Translations under genes and position numbers: made by a program | Notes under the pieces: model-generated | Seen by the model: the letters and a program-made list of their open reading frames with translations, nothing else | Databases searched by the model: none | What the model was told of the DNA's origin: nothing | Shown here: in pieces, positions 11,351-24,075 of the stretch | How positions within the stretch are numbered: position 1 is the first letter of the stretch | Layout of the letters: each line of letters opens with the position of its first letter | NCBI GenBank assembly: GCA_963675135.1 | Contig: OY776123.1 | Span: 6,078,501 to 6,142,500, forward strand | Source: Galeopsis tetrahit | Lineage: Eukaryota; Streptophyta; Magnoliopsida; Lamiales; Lamiaceae | Direction of reading: 5' to 3' | Length of the DNA stretch: 64,000 nt

Positions 11351-11926
11351 TTTCGAAAAAAAATTATCAAAAATAAAAAATGGAAAGTTGACTTAGTCAA
11401 AAGGAATCGAGTCTATATAAGACTAATCCTTCATTTTCCATGACTGTGATTCATCGCTACCGTTGCTTGAAGACGTGAAACGGTGAGTGCAACTAAAAGA
11501 ATTAGAAAATTAGACTAGACAAAGAGTCCGGTTGTATATATCTTAATATTTTTATTATTTTAAAATTTTAATGTAAATAGGAAAACACTATTTTTTACCT
11601 TTTACTAATTTCAAAATTATTTTCTCAAATCCTACACACTAGTGTCCCTCTCAGCCGTCGCCGCTGGCTCTCACTTCAACGGTGAAAAAATTAGAAATGA
11701 AATCACAGTTATTGCAATTTTATCATTCATAAATTACTACTACTTTATTGCATCCAACAATTTCTGCCGAAAACATGGAAACAAAAACAATTGCAATTTG
11801 ACCACTTAGCACAACTATCGCAAAAGGGAAAGGGAAAGGGAAAGAGAGAGAGAATACTGAATTATTGAACAATTCGAAATTTACAGTTGATTAAGGCCAA
11901 AAGAAATCGAAAATTGATTGTAATTA

Positions 11927-12109
11927 TATGTTCCAAAAATGTTTGCACAATCTTATGAGTCCACAAACTAAGATAAAAGTGTAAAAAGTGAATTGTTGAG
12001 CGATAATTTTGTAAACTTTCATGAATAATAGTGTAAGGATGATGTTTAAGAATTTTTTTTTTCTTAGAATCTGTAAAACAATTGTGAAATAAACGGATAA
12101 AAAAAGAGT
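11927..12109. mobile_element. Degenerate Stowaway-like MITE
   Basis: The inside matches the 8.4 and 15.7 kb elements (TTTGTAAACTTTCATGAAT). One end (the complement of ACTCTTTTTTTATCCG) is recognisable; the other is decayed. Confidence 0.4.
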
Positions 12110-13106
12110 ACAAACAATTAGAGGATGGTGTATGTTATATGGGCCTCTCGTTTTCGTTCGTTGGGCCCTACCGCATGACCTACTCTATTTTCTTAACTGA
12201 CATTATACAACTACTTCACCCCCAAAAATAAAATAAAAGGCAAAACCTTCATATATTTTTATTTATATAAGTTCAAATATAGTAGTGCAATTAAACTACA
12301 ATCTTGGTTTGAATGAAAGAAATCGGACAATTAGAATATGTCTTTCAATTTTACACACAAAGATCTATTTAACCATAATGATGCAATTAACAGCTGGATA
12401 ATAAGCATAATTATCATTGTTGATCAACTAAAGGCATTTACTCCTTTGGACCCAAATAAAAAGAAGCAACCCTCTACTAAAGGTGACACACCATGGCCTA
12501 TTACAAAAGATATCTCTTATCACAAGAAAAATTCTTACATGGATCCCACAACATGGTCCCAATCGAAAATGAAACATACCTATACACAAAAGTGTGCTCA
12601 CACCTCCCAAAAAGGGCTAAACATTGCAGTATAAACTAACGAGAAAGACGACGAATAAACATAGAGGATTAATCGAAGCTCATTGTAAACTGATGTCTAA
12701 TGTCTTATTAAGCATTGAGCAAAGAGAGCTCTAATGTCTAATCCTCAATTTCAGATCACAAATCCATAGTACAAACAACATTCTTATTCCAATTTTGAAA
12801 TGAATTATTACAGCAATTTCGCCCCACCAATGATGGGATGGATATACTAGAAAAGCTAATTCAGTCATGTCATCAACAAGCATATCGACTTCTTTTGAAC
12901 AACAGTTTCAATCCAAAAGGAAAAAATCAAACGATGAACAGAAGCAGATTCACCCAACATCAATTATATAGATATAACATGTCACAAAATATCACCAAAT
13001 TCTTTCCAATCATGCTGTGAAAATTCAGAACAAAAGGAAATCCAACATTGCTATTAAACCGATGATATATGATCAATTAAAAAAAATTATAAATCGTCAA
13101 CACCTT

Positions 13107-14282
13107 TCAGACGCCTTCACTTCTATGCATCCACGGTAAATCAAAGTTAGGAGGTGACCGATTGTCCAATTGAGAATTCGAAGAACTTGCAAACTTGCCC
13201 TTCTTTGACCACAACCAAATCTTGGAAACAGAATAGCTATCAGTCTTTGTACCAATACTTATCTTCTTCCCATCTGTATTTTCATCATTAACCGATTGAC
13301 CGGTTTCTTTGACGGGCTTGGGCCCACGTCTAGATCTGTCTTGGCTCAAGGCGACTCGAAGATTAGCATCACCGACTACATACTGATAAGAACCGAGTGA
13401 GTAACATCTTCTCGCATCCAAATTACTACTGCTAGTCTCTCCCCCTACTTCACTCCCATCAGTTCCATTCAATTTCCGGAACTTTCCAAGCCTAACCGGA
13501 AAAACTCCCTTTTCAGTCACAACTTCCTCAATCTCCGTCCTCTTCTGAGAAACATTGTCCCCATAATTAGGGCATCCATCTTCTTCCCTAAAGTCATCAT
13601 AATCGAAAATTGGGTTCTCTATCGAAAATCCAGGGTTGAAAAGTGTCCCCCTACAAAGAGGACAAGTAGAATTCGACAACAGCCAAGTATCAATGCAACT
13701 TATATGAAAAGCATGACTACACATTGGAAGCAATCTCAATTGGTCATTCTCTGTGAATTCACACAAACAAACAGGGCAATCGAAGGGCTCTTTCGGACCC
13801 ACAACCTCCTTATACGAAAACACGGGCAATGCATCTATAAAAGCTTGATCTAAACCAGAGTCATGTAAATGAAACAGCTGCTGTAGCTGTCTCTGAAGAG
13901 CATCAGAAGTAGAAGCTTCGATATTTCTACGGAATTGAGATGATGGGCTTTTAGTGAGAAATCTAACAAGCAAGTGAAGAAGACCAGATATGAAAAACAG
14001 AACAGCCAAAATCACTATAATGAACAAAACAGCAGGGCTGATTCTTGTACCAGATGAAGATGGTGCTGATTCTTTGTGGAAATTACTGCTAACAACATAT
14101 GAAGAAGGTGGTGAGGGAATCAGAGTGGGATACCCTAAAACACCATCTTTCTGATTGATTTGATGCTTAATCCAAGACGTTTTCAAATGGGCACGGGAAA
14201 ACCAGTTCTCTTCCAGCATTTCTACTCTTGGACAAACAATCTTAACATACCCACAAATTATACTCTGAAAGAAAACGCCCAA
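13107..14282 (-). CDS. RING-H2 finger E3 ubiquitin ligase, ATL family (ATL13/46/47 type)
   Basis: This single-exon gene encodes 391 aa. One transmembrane helix lies at about residues 84-106 (AVLFIIVILAVLFFISGLLH). It is followed by a basic stretch, the ATL GLD-like signature (GLDQAFIDALPVFSYKEV, 143-160) and a canonical RING-H2 at 169-210 (C-x2-C, C-x-H-x2-H-x2-C, C-x2-C, with the Pro-Cys-Arg end). The tail holds motifs typical of ATL13/46/47 (FPVRLGKFRKL, RRCYSLGSYQYV, YSVSKIWLWSKK). ATL proteins are membrane-anchored E3 ligases that pass ubiquitin from an E2 to substrates, often in defence or growth responses; the substrate here is unknown. The start is the first ATG; Met22 is an alternative. 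A TATA box lies about 315 bp upstream. All eight zinc ligands are present. Confidence 0.95.
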   Translation of the reverse strand: MGVFFQSIICGYVKIVCPRVEMLEENWFSRAHLKTSWIKHQINQKDGVLGYPTLIPSPPSSYVVSSNFHKESAPSSSGTRISPAVLFIIVILAVLFFISGLLHLLVRFLTKSPSSQFRRNIEASTSDALQRQLQQLFHLHDSGLDQAFIDALPVFSYKEVVGPKEPFDCPVCLCEFTENDQLRLLPMCSHAFHISCIDTWLLSNSTCPLCRGTLFNPGFSIENPIFDYDDFREEDGCPNYGDNVSQKRTEIEEVVTEKGVFPVRLGKFRKLNGTDGSEVGGETSSSNLDARRCYSLGSYQYVVGDANLRVALSQDRSRRGPKPVKETGQSVNDENTDGKKISIGTKTDSYSVSKIWLWSKKGKFASSSNSQLDNRSPPNFDLPWMHRSEGV

Positions 14283-14597
14283 AAAAGAAATAGCAACTTT
14301 TAGGCCTCAAATTTGTGCAAGAAACAAGAAAGTGACAGCAGAAGGTTACAGCAGCAGGTAGGGGCGGTGTTAATAAAGAAACAAAATTTATTCTTATTCA
14401 GAGAGTAAATCCCAAACAACTGATTGTTCTAATTCAATTATATGAAAAAGATGACGAAACCACACAACTTTATAGATTGAGTCTCTACCTACCTTGATAC
14501 TGAAGACGACAGCTCCGTTTATGTGTAATAAAAATGGACCCAATTCTTGCAGCTACAGCAAAACCCTAAACACACAGCTCTAGCATCTTTACACCCC

Positions 14598-14605
14598 CTT
14601 TTATA
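14598..14605 (-). promoter_or_regulatory. Putative TATA box of the ATL gene
   Basis: Read on the minus strand this is TATAAAAG, about 315 bp before the ATG at 14282. A telo-box-like AAACCCTAA (14560-14568) lies near the implied transcription start, leaving a 5' UTR of about 290 nt. Confidence 0.5.
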
Positions 14606-17600
14606 ATATTAGCAAAATTAAGAGAGAAGTATCTCTCTCTAGAAACAAATATATAGTCATAAATATGCAGATATGCAGCCAAGATTTAAGTCTCTATATT
14701 TATTGGTAACGCATCAAGCAAGATATGTACCTAATGGAATGAAAGAGATGGGTCGGTGTAATATTTTTCTCTCAGGACTTTCAACAAACAGGGAAGAGGG
14801 TTGTCACTAGTTTCCAAGCTGAACGATTATGCCAAAAAAAGACAACAATTTTATTTTTCAGCTCAAGAAAATTGAATTTTTTTAAAAGGGAACAAAAACA
14901 AATCAATCTTTAGATTGAATACACGCGCCGCCGAAGATCGTGGGCAGGGGTCAACAATTTGCCGACAAAACGCCCCATCGGTGGCCCTAGAATGTAGACA
15001 AGAGTTGGCTAATGATATTTAATATTGCCAGAGCAATTTTCTTTTTCGCAGGTGCGAATTTGACGAATTGATTGTTTTACCCTTCCGGATTTGCGAGTTG
15101 GATGTGGGGATAGCATCGTTTTGAAGGGTAAAAGTGTCAATCCGACGTTATTAATTTCTTGTATTCAAGACTTAATTAGTGTGGTGAAGTTACGGTTACT
15201 CAATTATTTAATTTGATTTGAGGTTTAATTGCCCTCAATTAGTGATTATACCTAGTACCTACCAATTTGAATCCACAAAAATTAGGAAAATTTTAAATTC
15301 GTGTTTCTTTAAAACTAAGCGTTAATAAATTCTAAAAAGAAAAATGAAAAAAAAAAAACATTTGTTTAATAAATAATTTAAATGTGCGGACAAAGCCTAC
15401 TCAGCTCGATTCTTAAATAAATAAGAAAACAAAAACAAAATTATTGTAATCGGATTCTTGAATAATTTTTTATCGACCCTGTTATTGCATTACAATTTAG
15501 TAAACTATTAAATAATCAAAATTTTATGTCCTTATATGATTTGATATATGTGTGTATTTGGTATGCTTATGTAGTATTTCTTGAATGCTTGTGGAGAAAA
15601 CATTGTTTATCTTGTGGATCATTTCATTCATTTGGATGTAGATGGAAGGGTTTGAATTGTAAAGAACTTTTAAATTTGTAATTTTAATTTTAGAATAAAA
15701 AATCCTTGAAAATGTTTAATTGCTAAAAAAATATTTTTTCGTCCCATACGTGTTTGCACCATAAAATGGACACACTTTTTAAGAAAAAAATGTAATGAAT
15801 CTGAGTGTTGAGAGTAATTTTGTAAACTTATACGAATAAAATAAATAATTGATTGAAATGAGCGTAAAAATAATGAAATTTTGTGTAAATATATTGTGAA
15901 AGTGGTGTTTACGGAGGTGTTTCTTTTTAGGAGTGTGAAAATAACTGTGAGACAGACGAATTAAGATAAGTGTGCAAACAATTGTTGAACGGAGAAAGTA
16001 ATATTTTATGTAAAAAAATTGTTAAACCGAACCAACCAAAATTTTAAATCGATTCTAACAAAATTCGATTAGGTTTCAATTTTATTTTTAAAATTTTCGA
16101 TTATTTTGGGTTGATAAAAAATGTTCAAAATCGAACTGAACCGATCAAATGCCTAAGCATTATGTCTATCTTTAATTTAAAGGCAATTAGGTGTAATCAT
16201 TGTGTCCATCCAAAGGACAAATCAAATAATTATTAGGTCATGAGAAACAAATGATTTATCATCTCACGTAAACCAACACTACAAGCTACTCTTTTTGTTG
16301 TAGTGTTAGTCAATCACCCATCACTATGTTCACAAGTTTGTCAAATAACCTAATTTGCAAAGTCAAATATCATTAAAGAGTTGGTTCGAAAAAAAATTAC
16401 TCCTATTCAATTTAACTGTCGTGGGGACCTTTTACTTTATTTTCAATTTAAATGTTCAATGTAAATGAAATGTAATTAATTAAGAATATAGTAAAAATTC
16501 AATATTTTTTTTAATATGTGCATTAGTTAGGATGACATATTTTAAATAAGAGGGGTATATATATATATATATATCATTAAATAGTTTAGTAAATTGACCA
16601 CAATGTAAGTTTAGTAGAAAAATATCACGGGCCTTTATATGGTTAGTTAGGGTATCATCTTGCCCATTATTCAATTAAAACTTGACACAGGATCAAATAA
16701 CTTTGTATTAAACCGCTCAAAAAAAAAAAAAACTTTGTATTAAACAAATACTAATAATATAAAATTACTGAAATATCTTTAAAAAAATCTTTAAAATAAA
16801 AATAAATTAACTAAAATTATTAATAAAATATCTCCTAAGTTTTTCAAGCATCTCATTATTAGAATTTCATATTATATATATAGCAAATTTATTAAAATAA
16901 TGTGTTAGCAGTGCTTCAGAATCGAATCACTGATCCTGTTTAATTACCCTTTCAAAATCATTTCATATTCATACAACATAAGAATTATAATTATTTAACG
17001 AAGGAACTGTAATTATAGTCACAATTATAAGTATTAGTAAAATAATAGATATAAAGTTAGTAACACTCCTAAAACTGCTAACCACTTACTATATTTTATT
17101 TGGCACTTCACATTTGTGTGTAGGAACATTTCTTCCAATTTGATCTCCCATTTTTTCACTTCAACTAAAGAAAGTAAAATAGCAATTTTTTTATGGATTT
17201 GTGTGGTTTTAACGATTTGAGAGTGGTGAAACACGAAAATGAACCTGAAAAAAAAAAAAAAAAAAAAAGAGTTGTAGATGAGATTAAGAACAAATTTTGA
17301 AGTTGGTTGGTGATCGATGAGTAATATAACTAAACTTGATGCGTCTTTTCGAGATTCACTTATTGATTCATGAATAGTAATTGAGACTTATAAGCGGTTC
17401 AATTTGTTGTATTGCATTTTTTTTACCTTCCCGAAGGGTATCCCTTATGAATACCTTTATCTATATTGTATTTTTTTAACCTTTTCTTAAATTGTTTTTG
17501 AGGTTTAATTGGAGTAAACCGGAATCAGATTTTTAAATTTTTTATTAATTTATTTATAATTTAAGTTCAATTTTTATTTTTTTATTTTTTTCAATTTTTA

Positions 17601-18316
17601 TAATGAAGTAATAGCACCGTATAAAACAGGTTCAGTCGGCTAGCTAGTCCATCTTCAAGTCAATTTAAAAATTAATTCACTAATCTCTAAACAAAAAAAA
17701 CCAAAAAAAATAAAAAATTCACGAATAATAAATAATATGGGCAACTCTGGTCTCTTGCAGTAGTTGGTACACTTAATTTTTTCTGTCATTATCATACTTT
17801 TAATTATCATAAGAAAAATGGCACAAATCTCGTCGTTAAAGTTAAAGTGGGCAAAGAATGGAAGTATGAATGCTCAAAATCACGAGTTTAATATTTATAC
17901 TTCACATTACATGCACTTCTTTTATTCGAGTCCGCAGACTTTCTCAAGTTATTTGAGTTCATGTTCGTAAATTGTTATATATGTTTTAATTTTCATGTTT
18001 CATCCTATTGGTTCATTAAAACATGTCAGTGTGGTGTTTGCAGTTCATTGATTTTTTTATTTTTTTTTCAGTCTTTACATGTCATTCATCCACACTATAA
18101 AATACAAAGTGAAATAACAAATATAGAACAAATAATTTCATTAGTTGTTATACATTGTTCAAAAAAGAACCTAACTAGTGCCTCTTAATTAGGTACTAGA
18201 GAGCTTATGTTTAATCCCACAAAACAATAAAAACAACACATAAATCCTAGTACTAGATTACAAACACCTCTCCTCTGTATATGATCATGCAAACTCAATG
18301 CAACAACAATCTTCTT
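14606..18316. other. Long gene-free interval
   Basis: The interval contains the ATL promoter, one Stowaway MITE (15734-15998), a (TA)n tract at about 16556-16573, a poly-A run near 17250 and the 3' region of the LRR kinase. The short frames at 16.5-18.2 kb show no conserved domain, and I recognise no RNA gene. Confidence 0.5.
15734..15998. mobile_element. Stowaway-type MITE
   Basis: The ends are TTTTTTCGTCCCATACG and the complement of CTTTCTCCGTTCAACAA, flanked by TA. Internally it shares the TTTGTAAACTTATACGAAT module with the element at 8383-8666. Confidence 0.6.
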
Positions 18317-20851
18317 CTATAGATCAATGAATGACCTAGTCATACTCATAGAAATGTCATGAGAAACATCCATGGATCTACATCTCTCATCATCCTCCCT
18401 AATCACCTTAATCTTCATAGCCACTTCCTTCATGCTAGGCCTCACCTCGGGGGACTTGCTAACACACTTAATCGCCATCTGCAACGCGCTAATCATCGTT
18501 TCCTCGTTAATCCCATCTCGTACCATGTTCTTATCAAACACCTCCACTGTCCATTCCTCTGTAACAACCGCGACAACCCAAGTCGCGAGGTCTAATCCCT
18601 CGGCCAGAACTGCACGACCTGTCAGAAGTTCGAGGAGAATGACTCCATAAGCATATGTATCTGCCTTGAAGATGGCCTTGTAGTCATCTTGAGCTGCTTC
18701 AAGATCACTATTCGCAAGAATCGAGGAATGTTCTTGATCGGTTTGAACGAGTGTCACACCGTATTCGCTTATGCATGGATCCATGTTGTTGTTTATAAGT
18801 ATGTTGGAGGATTTGAGGTTTCCATGAGGGATCCTGTCGTAATGTAGCTCTTCATGCATATAAGCTAGTGCATCAGCAATTGTAGCTGCATATGAAAGTC
18901 TGATGCTCCAATCCAGCTTTTGATTTCCTGAGAATTTGTAAACTGAAATTAGTTAACATTTTTGTGCACCAATTATACAATTACTAATACTTTTCAATGA
19001 AAAAAACATTCAAAAATAGACTTAAGCATACAAGTTTTAAACTTGAGGACAACTTCCCCCTTTTAGTATACACCAGTTGTACAGTGCAGTGAATGACTAT
19101 ATCTCAATAACAAACCAAAGTTTTATGTGCACTCAAGTACACGGTATATTTGAGTGGATCTTGATTGGTCAACTGTTTACCGTTGACCGGTCAAACTTTG
19201 ACTTTTTATATTTTAGATTTTTTTTTTGAAAAAATGTATGTTAGTGTATTGAAAAGTGCATTTTTGTTTTTAATGAAAAGTGTATGTTACTATATTGAAA
19301 AGTGCAACATTGTTTTTAATGAAAATTGTATGTTATTATATATGAAAAGTGTAAGTTATATATTAATGAAAAGTGTAAGATATTGGAGTATAACTGAAAA
19401 GTGTGTTAATATAGATGAAAATATTATTAAAAAAAATTGAAAATCATTGACCATTCAAGGTTCACTCAAATACACCATGTACTTGAATGCACAAGAGACT
19501 AACAAAACAAGAATTGAAAAGGAGGAGAAGAGTTACCTGCAGGGGCATGGATTAGTCTGAAAAGGCTGCTATTCTGTTGATACTCATAGACAAGGAGTTT
19601 CTCCTGTTTGGAGGCATAGTATGCAATAACAGGCAGAACATTGGGGTGTTTCACCTGATTCAATCTCCTCATCCTTTGTCTGAACAAGCTGCTCGAAATC
19701 GTCCAATCTTTGATCCTCTTCACAGCCAGAGTCTTCCCCTGGGACTTACACACAACCTTGTACACACTCCCATGATTCCCTCTCCCTATTAGCTCAGCTG
19801 GGGCCTTTAGCAAATCATCGAATCTCAATCCACTCCCATCAGGGCCCGTGAGAACGATCAGGGACGACGAAACTATCCCACTCTCAGCACTGGAATAATC
19901 AGTCTTGCTCACTTCTGTCTCATTTCCTTTCAACTCCACTGTGGAGAAACTTGGCTTACTCATCATGGATGCTACTTTATTATCAACTTTTTTCTTGCCT
20001 CTTTTGAAAATACATACAAGAATGACGGATAAAATGACTAGAACTATAACAACATATCCGGCATACATGAGAACCTGATCATCTAAAATCCCTCGTTTTT
20101 CGTGCTTCGACTGAGGCAGGGGAGGCGCGTCGTCTGAGGCTAATAGGATCGACGTGCATTCATTTGGCAATGGCGGGCCACACAGGTACGGATTGTGCAT
20201 GAAACTAGTCATGTTAAAACTACGGGCTGTGACCGGGACAGGCCCGGTTAGGTTGTTGTAAGAGACATTGAGTTCAGAAAGCCTGGAGAAATCAAGATTT
20301 GGTACATGGCCCGAGAATTGATTCTCCTGAGCCCGAAACACTGTCAGGCCCGACATTTGTGACATATCAGGGAAAGGGCCCGAGATTTGGTTGTGTGATA
20401 TGTCAAGAATCTGAAGATTCTTCAGCTTGGAGATTGAGTCAGGGAGGTTCCCTGAGAAGTTGTTCGACCCAATGAACAACTCAGTGAGCTGGAAACAGTC
20501 TTGAATGTCTTGGAAGTTGTGTCCGGTGAGGCTGTTGTTGGTGATGTCGATTACGAGGAGGGACGAAGAGAGGGATCGCGCATTGCAGAGAGTTCCTGCG
20601 TCGAAAACGCCTGAGAAATTCGAGCTATCGAGGGCGATTGCCTGCACGTTGGATTGTTGATCACAAGTGATGCCTTTCCATTTATCCTTACAAGGGTAGG
20701 AGGATGAATTCCAGGCAGGGACGGGGTTTGCGTTTGATAATTTGGACAAAAACTCGAGCAACGAGTCTCTGACGTGTTGTTCGTCGGATTTCGTGGGATG
20801 TAGGAGAAGAAAGAGTGAGAATATGCAACACCAGATGAAGGTTTGCTTCAT
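18317..20851 (-). CDS. LRR receptor-like pseudokinase (probable inactive receptor kinase, LRR-III type)
   Basis: Two exons (20851-19537 and 18927-18317) give 641 aa; the junction splits a Gly codon and has GT-AG borders. Residues 1-23 look like a signal peptide. Then come the LRRNT-type domain (WKGITC), about four to five LRRs (to ~215), one membrane span (262-282), a Ser-rich juxtamembrane region and a kinase fold from ~345. The glycine loop GRGNHG (356-361) and Lys378 are present. The catalytic loop, however, reads HGN (473-475) instead of HRD, and the DFG position reads SEYG. Phosphotransfer is therefore unlikely, as in many LRR-III receptors that act as scaffolds or co-receptors. I chose Met 20851 over the longer frame from 21025 because it starts the signal peptide. 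The 609 bp intron contains an inverted-repeat element. Confidence 0.93.
19126..19493. mobile_element. Non-autonomous TIR element in the LRR kinase intron
   Basis: Long terminal inverted repeats of nearly 50 bp begin TGTGCACTCAAGTACACGG on the left and TGTGCATTCAAGTACATGG on the complementary right end. The core holds several GAAAAGTGTA(T/A)GTTA units related to the minisatellites at 11 and 62.7 kb. No clear target duplication is seen, so the superfamily is open (long TIRs would suit a Mutator derivative). Confidence 0.65.
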
Positions 20852-21025
20852 GGTATAGAATAGATACTGTGAGAAGAATCCAGGTTTTTCTTGGCAAAAA
20901 ATGTAGAGGAAAATAGTGTTATTACTTACTGATACAAGGAGAAATAATAGTCCTATGTTGTTTAGTGGAGTGGAATAATTATGTATCGTTGTCTGCAGAT
21001 TGACACAGTCCTGGAAATATTCCAT

Positions 21026-22055
21026 TCAGACAAGCTACAAACAACCAAAGAATTCATGTGCCGGCGAAATTATCTTTTAATATGGCCAAATTTTCAGTTG
21101 AATGATTCTTCAAGTCATGACTGAAATATGAGAATGATGGGGGCTTTTTTTTTCCTGATTTCTATTACAATTCTGGAAATTGAACACTGTTGCCTGATAC
21201 TCGAGTCTATTATAAGTTATGACTGGTTGAATTTGGTAATTTATACTTAAAAAATTTTGTCTGATTTTCAACATATTTTCCAAATGAGTCGGGTTAAGAT
21301 ATTTTCAAAGACTATTTAGGGGTGTGTTTGCAACTGATTTATGAAGCTGGCCCCTCACAACTTTTCACTTTAAAAAATGGTTTTCATTGTTTAATTTTAA
21401 ATAGGCTATGGCTTTACAAAAGTCTTCAAAAATCTATCTCATCAATACAATATATAAGCAACAGTCTCCATCTAATTCAAAACATAAACATGAGACAAAT
21501 TCTCAACATTATTACCAACCGACTCAGTCTGAATCAGTACACAAACATCCATTCTTGTTTCATGTATTTATATTTAGTTATTTGTCACGATTCTCTTCAA
21601 ACATTTGACCTCAACAGAAATCTAGAATCAACTGGAAACATTGAAATCAACCCAAATTAATAGAGTCTTGATGAGTTTGCAATAATGTCCAAGGACAGCT
21701 CGAGTTTTTGAGTCAAGCTTAATTAGCAGCATATCAGCTCGACTCAAGTACACCCCTCACAGGCGTCTTTCCACCTGCAATCTAATTATTTGTGCAAGTA
21801 GACATGGTTGTTTCATATATTCTAGCCGAAAGTACAAACCATTGTAATATATAGGCTTGATACATTAAGTAGCACATTTTCAGATGTTTAAAAAAAAGTA
21901 GAATGGAAATTGAATTAACTTCATGGATTTTCATGATACCCTTAACCTAGTGATTAAAGCTGCCTTCTAGTGTCCTAATTTACATGACAGTAAATCAATC
22001 ATTCATGCATAGTACAATTAACAAAACAATAAATGCATGCCAAACAATTTTGTGC
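21026..22055. other. Intergenic region between LRR kinase and E2 gene
   Basis: This holds the presumed promoter of the receptor kinase and the 3' end of the E2 gene. No further gene or clear mobile element is seen. Confidence 0.5.
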
Positions 22056-24075
22056 CTATGGATCGGCACGGCCTGCAACTTCATCATCACTATCACTTCG
22101 CCCATCACTAAAAGCCTCGTTATCACTTACTTCATCGTCACTTTCATCTGATAAGTTATTATCAATGTGCTGTTTCTTTGCATAGCGTTCACAATACTCT
22201 GGATCACACGAGAATAGGTGTCAGAAAAACGTCTCTCTTTGGTCTAGGCAAGTTTTAAAAGTCGCATTTCAAAAAAAAGAATAAAAAGGAAATACCCTTG
22301 ACTTTTTGATCGTATTGCGCTTTATCTTTCATCATGAGAGATGCTGCATCACCGTTCAGTGGGTCTGATGGGTTAGGATAAAGTAGAAGCTGTGGAAGGA
22401 AAACCTCAAACACGTTCAACAAATCTGCATATGAATACATACATACTTGTTAAGGCAAACATAATTTCTAGTGATGACTTCACAACTCAGTTATTCCAAG
22501 GCTTGTGACAATTTCCAATCACTGTTATGGCAGAGCTTATAAGTTGTTTTAAGAGCTTATAAGATCTCAAAATGTGCCTGGTAAAAAGACTTTTAACAGC
22601 TTACAAGAAAAATCTAGAATAATATGCATGAGACCAGTTGATATGTCCACTAGGCTATGTTTGTTTTGGGATTATGGTGGATGGTGGAAATCCGAATGGT
22701 GAAATCTAGGGATTTTTAAAATCTAGATAAAAATAGTGATAGAATGTGGTTGTTTTGAGATTTTAAGTAGGATCGGATGCAACTTTATGTCAAATAAAGC
22801 ATGTTTACGTCCCCCATCCTACTCTATTTTGAGATTTTAAATCAGGATTTCAAAATCCAACCGACATTCACATAAAAATACCTACCTACTCTTGACATAA
22901 AGTTTCTCCAACAATTACATAATAATACCACATCACCACTCTTACACACTTGATTTGACATAAAATTTCTCCAGCAATCATATAATCAATCCGGTCATGG
23001 AAATCTCAAAACAAACATACCCTTACTGTGCATACTTGAGAAAGTTTTAATATTGCGACATGGTGATGCAAGTTCCTTATAAAAAGTGAACCAAGTTTTG
23101 CCTTCTTCAATCAAAAGCTAAACTTACCAAACATTGGACTCCATGACTGGTTGATCACATCCAAGCATACAGAACCGGACCTATAATCCAGAAATTTTAA
23201 ACTAATGTGATGCCTTGGAAAGATCAAAAAAAGTAAACAACCAGCAACCAAAGGTACTTATAAGATATACTATTAGATCACATACGAAATAATGCTCAGT
23301 ATAGCTGTTTAGATATCAATGGAGAACCAGTGCGCAAGTTATTGCACATCCACAGTTTAGATAAATTAGTTTATAAGATATCCATAGAACTTACAGCTCA
23401 TCAACATTAGGGTGGAAAATTTTGTTGACGAAACCAATGGAAGGAGACTTGTAAGGATAAGCATCAGGAAGTTCGACTCGGACTTTCCAAACACCACCTT
23501 CGTAAGGACCTATAAAATATGTGGTTGATCTGCAGCAATTAGAGACGAAATGTAGAAAAGAATACAGAATAGTGAACATTTTTTTATGGCAATAAGTATG
23601 ATGCAAAACAACAAAGCATTTTAGTTGAAGAAATAAGTCACGTTTAGGCAGACAAATAACAAACAAGGGCGTGATGAATGAGATGGTACAAGTAAGAGAC
23701 TACACCAACATTGATATACAGGGCAAGTGGAGAAATACAAAAGTGTGGTAATATTACTTTCTTTTGGGCCATGAAATTCCACATTGAACTCGTTGATGCC
23801 ATCATTTATGGGCTCCACGGTGTAGTCACTCATCATTCTACAAACAAAAAAAAAAGTTCAATAAAGTGTTGGTCCAAAAAACAAAGCAATGCCCCAAATA
23901 ATTGCAATATGTTAGTAGAAGAAAAGTTCAAAAAGTGTTGTGTTGGTCAATAATACTGATTAAAGTGGTTGGGACCTAATCACAGCCAAGACAGCAGGAA
24001 AGAATATGGAAATCAACAAAGAGACCCTTACAGTTTCATGACATCCATATCTCGTCTCTTGCTTGGAGAAGACAT
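22056..24075 (-). CDS. Ubiquitin-conjugating enzyme E2, UBC4/5/6 (UBE2H) type
   Basis: Six coding exons (24075-24032, 23837-23758, 23509-23395, 23180-23128, 22424-22296, 22198-22056) give 187 aa; all borders are GT-AG and in phase. The UBC fold spans residues ~1-145, with the HPNV motif at 74-77, catalytic Cys85 in GSVCLDVINQ, and PNPSDPLNGDAA. The tail from ~150 is strongly acidic (Asp/Glu/Ser), as in plant UBC4/5/6 and UBE2H. The enzyme receives ubiquitin from E1 as a thioester on Cys85 and hands it to E3-substrate complexes; the acidic tail suggests basic substrates such as histones. The start MSSPSKRRDMDVMKL matches the family. A 5' UTR intron (about 24104-24958) is likely. Intron 4 contains a Harbinger-like MITE. 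Confidence 0.96.
22653..23022. mobile_element. Harbinger-like MITE in an E2 intron
   Basis: Terminal inverted repeats GGCTATGTTTGTTTTGGGATT and the complement of GGGTATGTTTGTTTTGAGATT bound 370 bp of non-coding DNA. The flanking triplets are CTA and TTA, a near-match for a TWA duplication. The element lies wholly within the intron between coding exons 4 and 5. Confidence 0.65.

Larger units (their letters stand above)
10184..13106. other. Intergenic DNA with minisatellite and MITE remnants
   Basis: Outside the minisatellite (10960-11350) and a degenerate MITE (11927-12109) I see only AT-rich DNA. The frames near 12.3-13.0 kb have no recognisable domains, and the last few hundred bases are probably the 3' UTR of the ATL gene. 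Confidence 0.5.

Noticed and set aside
12338..13020. Two frames of 98 and 60 codons downstream of the ATL gene
   Set aside because: Low-complexity translations with no conserved motif, in the likely 3' UTR or intergenic DNA.
20852..21025. N-terminal extension of the LRR kinase from ATG 21025
   Set aside because: The extra 58 residues precede a good signal peptide that begins at Met 20851; family members start at that signal peptide.
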